Below are positions 9,080 through 17,573 of a stretch of DNA of 26,561 bases, piece after piece. A model generated the notes under the pieces. It did not search any database. It had not been told where the DNA came from and was given only the letters and a program-made list of their open reading frames with translations. The stretch lies in NCBI GenBank assembly GCA_000333855.2, contig CM007335.1, forward strand, positions 218,389-244,949, given 5' to 3'. The first letter of the stretch is position 1; each line of letters begins with the position of its first letter. This DNA comes from Endotrypanum monterogeii (lineage: Eukaryota > Euglenozoa > Kinetoplastea > Trypanosomatida > Trypanosomatidae). Position numbers and translations under genes: made by a program.

Positions 9080-9627
9080 AGTCGAATTCTTTGCCGCTTT
9101 TCTGATGGTGGACCTGTGCGGAACTGAATCGATGTGAGCCCTCTGCGTAGGTGGTATGATAACGGATAGATGAGGAGGGAAGAACATGTGCATCCTAAAC
9201 CTATATCTTTGCTACCGTCGCACCTGTACCTTCCGGTGCATTGGGGGTGTGTGTAGGAGAATGCGGGGGGGGGGCGTGATAAAAGTGGACCTCTTGACAT
9301 GTGCGATACACACACATGCAGACCCGGCTGCCTCTCCTGAACCTCAAGCATAACCCTCCGGATATTTTCTTCCCCCGTCACCACTCCCCACCTCAACCTC
9401 CCTCCCCCCTTGGTGAGTGGGGGAGGGAGGGGGAAGACGACTTAGGAGGGAGAGAAAAAGGGGCTGCTGTTGTGTGGGCTGCCGAACCCGCAGAGTTCAT
9501 GGTTTATGGTGTGAAGTCACACCACCAACCTTGTATGTGTAGTTATGTAAGGAACCTATCTAACCCCACCCACTGACTATATTCTACTCTCTCCCTCCCC
9601 CCCTCTTCTTCTTTTTTTCAACTGGAG

Positions 9628-9664
<37 letters not shown>
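9628..9664. repeat. (AC)n-(AT)n compound microsatellite
   Basis: AC repeat (9628-9646) runs directly into AT repeat (9647-9664), just after a pyrimidine tract and about 80 bases before the next start codon. The same compound order occurs at 826-879. Confidence 0.85.
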
Positions 9665-9673
9665 CCCCACATA

Positions 9674-9709
9674 AGCTTTCTCAGACCTCTCTTTTCGTTG
9701 TCGCATCAG
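9674..9709 (+). promoter_or_regulatory. Predicted trans-splice acceptor of gene 3
   Basis: A pyrimidine-rich stretch ends in ATCAG at 9705-9709. The resulting 5' UTR of 31 nt has no ATG. An alternative AG lies at about 9682-9683. Inferred from sequence pattern only. Confidence 0.5.
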
Positions 9710-9740
9710 GTCGCCGGCGCTTCCTCTTCTATCTTTTCAC

Positions 9741-11096
9741 ATGATGGCCATGTCATCAGATGTCGCTGCTGTGTCCGCACCTCCTCCGCCAGAGGAGCCA
9801 CTGGTGTACCCCATCACCTTCTTAGGAAGGGCGGAGGAAGACATCCAGTCGTCTCCAGGGAATATCGCAGCAGCATCTTCGTCTGGTCTCGATCACATCT
9901 CCATCTTCAGTGCATTACACTGGCTCCTTCCAATCTATGAGCTCGCGGACTGGCTCCCCAAGGTGGCTCTAGAGTACAAGAAAAAAAAAGAAGGCGAGGA
10001 CAACACTAACAACACCACCACCACCACTGAAAGCTGCAGCGCCAGCGCCGAGGCAACAGACGTGTCTGTGGACATCGACGCCATTCCATACGAGGATGTT
10101 CGTGTAGCCTTGCGGCTGCTCCCTCTCTTTCAGAAGTTTTTTGTTGAGGGCAGCAAAATCATTCCACAGCACACGGACCTGTACTATTACATCGAGTCCT
10201 TCACGCTGCCGACGCCCAAAGGACCCAAGGTCATCACCCGCGCAAAGGTGGAAGGGGACTACCGCGCGACGCACCAGCCCTCCCACGCGCCGTCGACTCC
10301 CGGCGCCGCAGGGGCGACGACAAAGACAACCATCACCAATAGCACCGCCTACTTCTCGCTTCTGCCGGGCCACAATCAGTTTCTTCTTTACTACGAAGGT
10401 GCGGAGAAGCTGCGACACTTCACATACCTCCAACTGGACCAGCTGCGCTTTGTCTGGGTTGCTGCCAAGGAGCTCTTGGAGGAGAAGAAAGTGTATCACC
10501 TCAGTGACGGCAGCATCACGGGGCTCGCGAAGCGGGACCTGAAAAAAAATAACGCTTCATCTCCGTTCTGTCGCGTCACATCCACTCAAGCAGTTGCGGC
10601 AGCAGAGAGCGCGGGGAGCAACACGGCAGCTGGTGGCGGTGCTGTTGTCGGCCGTGGTGGTGGCAACGCCCGTTTGCACCAAGGCACCAGCGGCAACGTC
10701 ATCACAGCTCCCAACAAGGAAACACTGGAAGAAAAGAAGCGTATGCAGGAGATGCGCTTTCTTCGAGAAGAGCTAGAGCAGGAATGTCAGCGTCGATGGC
10801 CGTACACCCCAGTCGCTAAGAGTTGCATATTCACCGTGGAGGAGAAGATCGAGGCAGAACTTCCTGCTGAAGCGCTGGGCCAACTTGGCCTGATTGGTGC
10901 CAACAACGCCAAGAACAGCAAGAATGGAAACCGCCGAGGACCGCGCTTTTATCTCGCCACCGTGGAGCTGCCTCTACTGAACAAAAAAGGTGGCACAGCT
11001 CGCTTCAAGGCCCCACGATGGTGGAACAATCGTCGAGATGCCGAGAGTGCCGCGGCGGAGGCGACGCTGATGGCGCTTCGCACCATGAAAAGTTAA
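9741..11096 (+). CDS. Hypothetical protein with a dsRBD-like C-terminus (451 aa)
   Basis: The overall family is not recognised. The frame opens with ATG ATG GCC ATG, so the exact initiation codon is uncertain by up to three residues; no mitochondrial presequence is evident. Residues about 50-80 are hydrophobic and aromatic. A Thr/Asn/Glu low-complexity linker follows, then a folded-looking region about 115-270 rich in Tyr, Phe and Leu. Residues about 288-315 are Gly/Ala-rich, and 325-357 form a highly charged helix with many Glu, Lys and Arg. The last 52 residues (400-451) give two beta-like segments, FYLATVEL and TARFKAPRWW, followed by RRDAESAAAEATLMAL at 431-446. That order matches the beta-beta-alpha end of a double-stranded-RNA-binding domain, where a basic pair starts the last helix. 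The usual G-x-G-x-S-K-K signature is replaced by NNRR. RNA binding is therefore an inference at moderate confidence. Confidence 0.83.
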   Translation: MMAMSSDVAAVSAPPPPEEPLVYPITFLGRAEEDIQSSPGNIAAASSSGLDHISIFSALHWLLPIYELADWLPKVALEYKKKKEGEDNTNNTTTTTESCSASAEATDVSVDIDAIPYEDVRVALRLLPLFQKFFVEGSKIIPQHTDLYYYIESFTLPTPKGPKVITRAKVEGDYRATHQPSHAPSTPGAAGATTKTTITNSTAYFSLLPGHNQFLLYYEGAEKLRHFTYLQLDQLRFVWVAAKELLEEKKVYHLSDGSITGLAKRDLKKNNASSPFCRVTSTQAVAAAESAGSNTAAGGGAVVGRGGGNARLHQGTSGNVITAPNKETLEEKKRMQEMRFLREELEQECQRRWPYTPVAKSCIFTVEEKIEAELPAEALGQLGLIGANNAKNSKNGNRRGPRFYLATVELPLLNKKGGTARFKAPRWWNNRRDAESAAAEATLMALRTMKS

Positions 11097-13042
11097 TACC
11101 GAGGATGATGCTGTGTGCATTGCGCATTGTGTGGTGAAGTTGTTGCGAGTGGAGTTTCTTGCACAAATGACAATAATTCAGTACACCGTTTCTTTTTTTT
11201 TTTTCCCTGTACGGCCCTTCCCCTCCCCTTCCCCCTTGTATGCAGCTCGGAGTTGTTCCACAGTGAGTAGTGAGCTTCTTTCTCACGTGCGGGTGTGCAG
11301 ATGAGCAGGCAGCACACGCAACACTCCGTGACAGCAGTAGCAGCAACACCCCCGCGACCCAGCCGTCTTCAAGAAGCGCAATATTTCATTCGACATCGAC
11401 CTTTAAGGGTATCGGTGCCGCCCCGCCCTCTACCTTGTTTGCTGTGGCAACGAAGGCAGCAGATGGGTGACCAAGGTGGGAAAAAAGACATAAGCAAGCA
11501 CGAATGTTCTCTCACACTGTGCGGTCAAGCAACGGACTCTCTATTGGCCCCCCCCCCCCTCTCTTCCCTTCTTCCAAAACCCTATTCTATTGCCTACCAG
11601 CAACGATAACAGCACGTCCTCACGTCATACTCCTTCCATCCATCCCTCACTCCAGCCATACACACCCCATCACGTATTTTTTTTTTCAAGCTGCTTCGCA
11701 GCAAGCACAAACACACGTGCACCCCTGCTTTTGTCCCCATCACCATCGCCGTCTGAGTGTGGGCTCACACATCGCTCGCGTCCTCGTTTGCACGTCAATA
11801 GGGTGTATGTCTTTTTTTCCCGGGCTTGCCTTTCGTTTATTTTTTTTTTTTTGATGGTACTGCGGTCTCGATCCAATCAAATCGGTCTTTCCCCATCATA
11901 TTGTGCTCGCGCGTGTATGTGGGGATAGTTGAAGGTGTGGGTAACACACTCGGACAGACTCTGCCCTCCACCACCACCACCACCCTCTCCCGCCCCCTTC
12001 AAGACAAGTATCCCTGCTCCGGTTATACCGACCCGGAGATATCAGCCGAATCACTTTATTTGTTGTTGCTTTCTATTTACCTCGCCTCTTCAACACCAAA
12101 ATACAATTCATTTCTCATCTTCTACATATCCACGAAGAAAGGTTTCCACGCAAGCGCGTGTGTGCTTCGGTACGCTTGTCTAGGCCCCCTCTCCCCCTTC
12201 CCCCTGTGACTGGATCTCATTTCCCCTCCCCTCCCCTCCCCTCCCCTCTCAGCCTTGCTTTGACTTTCTTTTGTCTGTCTGTGTTTAAATCCACGCAGAT
12301 TGCCGGAACGTTTAAATCAAAGACATTTATTCTCTCGGCATATGTGCCTTTTTCTTTTCCCCTCTCCTACTCAAACCCTTTCGGAAACCATTTTTTTTTT
12401 TTTCTCCATGCACTGTCGCTGCCTGCTGAGTGTATAGTGGATCCTCCCCTCTCCCTCCCCCCATCCCTCCTTTTTTTTTTTCTTTTGCCCCTCTATACCT
12501 TTATACAAACACAAGTAATAAAATCATAATAATAATAATAGTATACATATATTTACATTTATGTTTATTGATGCACATTTCTCTGACTTTTGCATTTTCT
12601 CTCTTCAAGTCGTTGCCGTAGAATTGCTGTGCACAGCCTTCATCCACGAGCGACATAAGTAAGGACGAAGGTGAACTATTTCTTAAAAGAAACGAAGACG
12701 TGCTCCCGCTTCGCTTTCTTCTTCCGCATTCCCCCCCCCCCTCTCCATTCAGTGGCAACATCGGTTTCTCTGTACATGTGTGCGCGTGCGCGCGGCTGAG
12801 TCACGTTGCTATAGAGCTCATATCGCGCGCCCACACAACTTGCAACCTACGCATCGCCTACTCTTTCCCCACGGCGGTGACTGACGTTATCGTTGCGGCT
12901 TCTTCTTTGTGTGTGATTGTTCCTCCGTCGCTATTCCTCACCTCTTTGTATTTTTTTTTTAACTTCTTCCCCCCCCCCTCTCCCTCAGAGCTGTGGATCG
13001 ATTTATTTATTTATTTGATCCTTAGCGTGTGGGCGTGTGCGG

Positions 13043-13066
13043 GTGTGTGTGTGTGTGTGAGAGAGA
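13043..13066. repeat. (TG)n-(GA)n short compound repeat
   Basis: About eight TG units pass into four GA units, followed by a pure C run at about 13079-13088. Confidence 0.7.
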
Positions 13067-13232
13067 ACTGTCTAACCTCCCCCCCCCCGCCGCTTCCACC
13101 GCCGCCAAGACGGCATTCTTTCTCGTCTAGTTGCACATCCTGACAGAGAACGACATTCCTTGATAATTTTTTTTTTCTGAGCATTTCTCTGTTTGTGTAG
13201 GAGGAGGTGGTAGGAGGGAGGGAGGGAGGGGA

Positions 13233-13262
13233 TCGGTTCCCCTGACCCCCTCACCCCTGCAG
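13233..13262 (+). promoter_or_regulatory. Predicted trans-splice acceptor of gene 4
   Basis: A C/T-rich stretch ends in CTGCAG with the AG at 13261-13262. The leader to the ATG at 13282 would be only 19 nt and contains no ATG. Acceptors further upstream, after the stronger pyrimidine tracts near 12965-12985, remain possible. Confidence 0.4.
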
Positions 13263-13281
13263 TGCCGCGCATTCGAGGCGA

Positions 13282-15570
13282 ATGGCTCATCCCATTGCCG
13301 CCACAGCCGCCGATGGCGTCACAGCGAAATTTGGGAGTCGCTGGGCTGGAGAAGCGGAAGGGCCCGCAGAGTGCAGCAGCTCATCCTGCAGTATCGACTC
13401 CCCTTTGCCACGGGTCTCTCCGAAGGTCCCCTCCTATGACAGTGTAATAAAGCTCAGCCACTGCGCCACGTGCACATGGATCTTGCCTTCTCCATCCGGG
13501 GTCACACTGCCTGGTGGCAGAACCACCCCGATCCCAGGCGACTCCCCCCCGGGGCAGAAGAAAAACCCTCGCGCGACGGACGCGTTGGCAGTGGATGGCA
13601 GCAACAGCAACACTCTTTCATGGCGAGCCAAACCTTCGGTGGCAGTACCAGTGTCACTTCCTGAAGAAAAATCTGAAAACAGAGCCGTCAACGGCAGAAA
13701 TCAAAGCTGTAGCATGAATGCACACGCACCTCCAAGCATCCCACTGCCACAGCGCGCCACCATGGGTCTCGCGAACAGCACCCCAGTGACAGCAAGCACT
13801 CGCTTCTCCCCAACTCCCCTCCGTCGAATGACAGGTACATCCAACGGCATGATGACCAGCACTGCAAAAAAAAAAACAGCCACGGCAGTTGGGTCACCTG
13901 CGGCTCCGCAGACGGCACACACGGTGACGATGCAGCGGCTTTCCCTTACGGGCCACTGGCCACCTGTCTCGCCCCTGAAGTTACTCAGCAGCACCGGCGG
14001 TGCGGGTGGGGTAATAGCCCCCGCACAAACACCAACCTCGTCGCACGCCCTGTCCCCCCTGGTATCCGCACTGCCGGCATGGCCCCCTGCTGTTGAAACG
14101 CCGGCGCCGAGCCTAGGCAACACCCTGCATCTGCAGGAGTCGCTGCAAATGGAGCCCCTGACCTCGACCCAAACAGCCACACCCATGGAGCCAAGCACAC
14201 CCTCGTCGAGCCCAGCGGAGATGCCCAACTGGCTGGCCCACCTCAGGACCGCGCTTCAAATTTTTTTATCATCCACATCTGCCGCCAATGAGACAGAAAG
14301 TGCTGCCAGCGATGCAGATGTGCCCAACTCGTTCTTGCCGCCGCATCGCACCTTCTCCTTTCGAGATGCGCTCTCCGAAGACGACTGGATAAACCCCTGC
14401 AATGGGCCCAACGCCTTGGAGGCGCGGACTCTGCTGGACAAACGCAGCCGTTGTCACTCACTCCTCACCTGCACAGGCCCCCACAACCCCATGGGTGAAG
14501 ACGGGGAAGGGTGCCAACCGCCGATAGAGGATATATCGCATGTGACCTGGCGCAGTAACCTCATGATCGAAAAGAGCTGTCGCGGGACAGATGCAGCCGT
14601 GGACCGTAGTAGCGGTGACCTACTGACGCCCCTTTCTAGCAACCACTGGGCCAACCTGGCCACAAGCGCAAGCACCAGCCCTTCCATGGAGATCAGCGAT
14701 TCGATCCTCATCGGCGGCGATTGGCGTGCGAGGTCACCGCAATCGCAGCGCCTCCAACCAGATCGCTGGCTTTCGCTGCACAGCACCAACCCTCTCGACG
14801 ACGAGGCAGCACCGAACCGCCGTAGAAGTGATGCGGAGGGTACAACAACAAGTGATAGTAGTATAAGCTCGAGAGATACGCTGAGCGACGCATCTCAGTC
14901 GCCGACAACGCTGCACGGGAGTGATGGCAGTCAGCACGACCACCCCATAGCAGTCACAGCCTCAGTCGTCGATAGCGCTGCAGCCACCACGCGGGCATTA
15001 CAGTCTGGTGAGATGAATCGATTCCTGGGGAGTCCTGCGTCTCCGCTGCGCTGCGCACCGACGAAGAACTCGATGTATGACTCGGCACAGTCGCTGCTCT
15101 CCAACGGCGACGGCCCCTCAGCGATGGACCTCCCGCTGGCCCGTTTTCTGCGAAACGCCTCGTCGTCGTCATCTGGTATGAAAAACGCTGCGGTGACGCC
15201 CTTCCACCTGCCCCCCATGGCGCGGTTGTCAAGGCGCTCCCCTGCACCCCAACTTCGCCGACAGCAAGTCACCCGGGTGACATCGCATCCCAGCCCCACC
15301 ACCACCTGCCACACTGGCAGTGGTTGCTGCGCTCCCTACGTGCTGTCCCTCGCGCTGAACGCACCGTCAGCAGATCCGCACCAGATGGGGACTCACTCGA
15401 CCAGCCGTCAAGACGAGGCATACCCAGAGGTGCGGCCCCCGTCACGACCGGTATCGGCACTGACATCGTCATGGGAGACATCACTCGCTCAGTTAGACGC
15501 CTTGACATCGGGGACAACGAGTGGTGTATCGCTTGCCACTGAAACGCAGTTCGTCCACTACCGGGCGTGA
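13282..15570 (+). CDS. Ser/Thr/Pro-rich hypothetical protein (762 aa)
   Basis: I do not recognise this protein. The frame is open for 762 codons and has the Ser-, Thr-, Ala- and Pro-rich make-up common for large disordered trypanosomatid proteins. No signal peptide, transmembrane segment or catalytic motif is visible. The most ordered part is about residues 314-420: NWLAHLRTALQIFLSS at 316-331, then SFRDALSEDDW followed by a segment with helical character. Two Cys-rich patches (HCATC near 58, TGSGCC near 675) look isolated. A run of eleven A bases at 13866-13876 encodes Lys-Lys-Lys (196-198) and is a place where a sequencing error could shift the frame. The ATG at 13282 follows a possible splice acceptor, but the first ~190 residues are so biased that a downstream start cannot be excluded. 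Probably a scaffold or regulatory protein; this is a guess from composition. Confidence 0.75.
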   Translation: MAHPIAATAADGVTAKFGSRWAGEAEGPAECSSSSCSIDSPLPRVSPKVPSYDSVIKLSHCATCTWILPSPSGVTLPGGRTTPIPGDSPPGQKKNPRATDALAVDGSNSNTLSWRAKPSVAVPVSLPEEKSENRAVNGRNQSCSMNAHAPPSIPLPQRATMGLANSTPVTASTRFSPTPLRRMTGTSNGMMTSTAKKKTATAVGSPAAPQTAHTVTMQRLSLTGHWPPVSPLKLLSSTGGAGGVIAPAQTPTSSHALSPLVSALPAWPPAVETPAPSLGNTLHLQESLQMEPLTSTQTATPMEPSTPSSSPAEMPNWLAHLRTALQIFLSSTSAANETESAASDADVPNSFLPPHRTFSFRDALSEDDWINPCNGPNALEARTLLDKRSRCHSLLTCTGPHNPMGEDGEGCQPPIEDISHVTWRSNLMIEKSCRGTDAAVDRSSGDLLTPLSSNHWANLATSASTSPSMEISDSILIGGDWRARSPQSQRLQPDRWLSLHSTNPLDDEAAPNRRRSDAEGTTTSDSSISSRDTLSDASQSPTTLHGSDGSQHDHPIAVTASVVDSAAATTRALQSGEMNRFLGSPASPLRCAPTKNSMYDSAQSLLSNGDGPSAMDLPLARFLRNASSSSSGMKNAAVTPFHLPPMARLSRRSPAPQLRRQQVTRVTSHPSPTTTCHTGSGCCAPYVLSLALNAPSADPHQMGTHSTSRQDEAYPEVRPPSRPVSALTSSWETSLAQLDALTSGTTSGVSLATETQFVHYRA

Positions 15571-15573
15571 GCT

Positions 15574-15575
<2 letters not shown>

Positions 15576-15612
<37 letters not shown>
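15576..15612. repeat. (TA)n microsatellite directly after a stop codon
   Basis: About 18 TA units start six bases after the TGA of the 762-residue gene, so the tract is almost certainly in its 3' UTR. Confidence 0.88.
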
Positions 15613-15615
<3 letters not shown>

Positions 15616-16272
15616 TTCTATTTCCAAGGGAGGGAAGCATGGAGAAGGTGTAGGCAGCTGCCCATCCATCTCAGAGCGATATCTCATGTCGCACATTCCT
15701 GGCCAGCATGTAACTACGCAATAACACCCGCAAACATATACCTACTAACCCGCACACACGCACGCACAGTCCACACAGAGCATGGTTTGGTCGCGCACCT
15801 GATCAATGTGTACACACGTTCACAGGTGTAACCGCAGCACCTTGTGAGATGATGACGAGTCAGCACACGGGTGTGTGGACTTTCTCTTCGCCCACGCACA
15901 GTACAAATACACAACAGTCATCCCTCACTATCGCCATGAGGTGAAGTACCCATTTGCGTTCAACTCTCAGGTCACCCTACAAACACACCCGCATATAAAC
16001 GCACGCACTACCCCTCGCTATCTCCATCTATCCCTCCCTTCTTTCCCTTTTTTTTTCTCTACACCCATGACTTACGATGGTTTGCCTTCAACCCCACTCC
16101 AAAACTTAACATATATTTTTTTCTCATGAAAATGCTCCTGTAGTGGACGTCACTCCGCCACTCTTCGCGCAACGCACTTCTTTTGTGTGTGTGTCTGTGT
16201 ACTATTCTTGACTTCTTTATGTGTTGTCCCCCCTTTAACGCGTGTTTTTTCTTTTTTTCCTCTCTTTGAGGA

Positions 16273-16288
16273 ATATATATATATATAT
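16273..16288. repeat. Short (AT)8 tract
   Basis: Eight AT units followed by a T run, in non-coding spacer. Confidence 0.8.
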
Positions 16289-17132
16289 TTTTTTTTAATT
16301 TATGCGTGTTTATTCTCACACTTCTACACGCATCCCCTCCGCCCTCTGCTTCTTCTCTCCCCCTCCCTTCCTCCACTCCACACTCCAATTTTTTTTCAAA
16401 AATACCACGCACACACGCTCACGAGGGCTCTGGTAAACGCAGCGACATCACCGCTTCTCTTAACGAACACAAACACAGACAGGCGTTTGAGGCGGAATAC
16501 CGATCACACGTCTTCACTCTCTCACGTGTGTGTAGCCCACCTTTATTCCCCTCTCCCCTTCCCCGTCTCCCTCAACGCCACCTGTTGCCCTTGTGTACTT
16601 CACAACCATCAGTAAAAAAAATCGTAAGCCCATGAAGCAGCCACACACAAACATAGACAACAATCGCCAACCTGCGTAGCCTCCAATCGAGCCCCCTTTC
16701 ACCATCCTCTCATCCCCTCACTGCTTGTTCAGCAGATATTTTTTTTTTTTTTGTGTGTGTGTCTGTGTAAATCGGGGACGTCTCTTCTTTACGTGTCTCT
16801 GACCCCCTCACCTACGAGTGACGTGTTTCCTTGGAGCAATTTTCTTTTCTCTTTGCTTGTGTTGTCGAAGGTACTTGCCGTCTTGAGGAGTGGGAGAATA
16901 AAAATTTATAAGAGAAAGACGACAACGACGAGGGTCCATCCTCGCAGACGGTGACCACACCGACCGAGCGTGCCTCAAATTAAAAGAACATCAGTCTCTC
17001 TCTCTCTTCTTTTTTTTTTGTATGTTTGTATTTTTTTTCTTTTCCAGCGTCCAAGAACGACTCCATCCACCATCCACTGGTGTCATTGCCCTCCATCTCA
17101 CTTGCTCCTCCTGTCCCCATTTCTCTGCGTGT

Positions 17133-17152
17133 TTGTGTGTGTGTGTGTGTGT
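17133..17152. repeat. (TG)n microsatellite
   Basis: About nine to ten TG units, flanked by imperfect TTTGTG sequence on both sides. Confidence 0.8.
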
Positions 17153-17507
17153 CTTTGTGTCTGTTCACGTATCAAATTATTAACACGCACGTTCGCATCT
17201 TTGAAAGTGCACAAAGCACCACCCATATATTGCAAAGAGCTTACAAATATCATACCCACACACGCACACATACACAGGGATATATTATTATTATTATATA
17301 GAGAGAGAGATAGAAAGGGGGAGCCAGACTGAGCAGCATTCCAGAAAAAAAAAAAAGAACGTCTGTCACCCATCAGCTCTTCAGTTTCCCCGGCTTCTTC
17401 CTTTTCCCCCCCCCCCTCACACACACCAGGCGAGTAGCCCTGTTCGTAGCACCTCCTCTAGAAGTCGCCTGGTGTGAACTGTTGTAACTTGACCATATTC
17501 ATATCGA

Positions 17508-17573
17508 TCTCTGTTTTTTTTTCTTTTAATCTCCCTCCCTCCTTCCGCCTCCCCCCCCCACCTCAATTGACCC
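17508..17573 (+). promoter_or_regulatory. Strong polypyrimidine tract abutting the start codon of gene 5
   Basis: A nearly pure T/C stretch runs up to the ATG at 17574 with no AG inside it. The last AG before the ATG is at 17463-17464, and the next AG after it is inside the coding region at 17602-17603. If the start codon is right, the mRNA 5' end must come from 17464 or further upstream and this tract is then a leader element. See the finding on acceptor choice. Confidence 0.5.

Larger units (their letters stand above)
7462..9740. other. Spacer between the Sec14 gene and gene 3 (2.3 kb)
   Basis: No gene is supported. The open frame at 7713-8066 has a GTG start and unconvincing composition; the minus-strand frame at 8794-9396 is built on TA and GT repeats. 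The stretch includes T runs near 8120-8280, a purine-rich block with short inverted repeats around 8400-8580, and TA tracts at 8850-8887 and 9054-9079. Between about 8590 and 9250 the sequence is less repetitive than the rest and could hold a degenerate retroposon relic or a structured 3' UTR, which I cannot identify by eye. Confidence 0.65.
11097..13281. other. Spacer between gene 3 and gene 4 (2.2 kb)
   Basis: No gene is supported. The whole stretch is strongly pyrimidine-biased on the + strand, with repeated T runs (for example 11190-11205, 11840-11853, 12391-12403, 12471-12482) and C runs. Several pyrimidine tract plus AG combinations could serve as splice acceptors. A short TG then GA repeat lies at 13043-13066. 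TA microsatellites are nearly absent here, unlike the other spacers. Confidence 0.65.
15571..17573. other. Spacer between gene 4 and gene 5 (2.0 kb)
   Basis: No gene is supported. It begins with a TA microsatellite almost touching the stop codon. Open frames such as 16187-16615 translate into homopolymer and dipeptide sequence. From about 16000 onward the + strand is dominated by pyrimidines, with T runs at 16741-16752, 17009-17019 and 17512-17522, a TG repeat at 17133-17152 and an A run near 17345. Confidence 0.65.

Noticed and set aside
8794..9396. 200-codon frame on the - strand, suggesting an antisense gene
   Set aside because: It depends on TA repeats read as Ile-Tyr and on GT/TC-rich spacer. 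A gene on the opposite strand would also break the uniform transcription direction.
15844..15950. Box C-like ATGATGA suggesting a C/D snoRNA
   Set aside because: No CTGA box D at a suitable distance downstream and no terminal stem, so a snoRNA is not supported.
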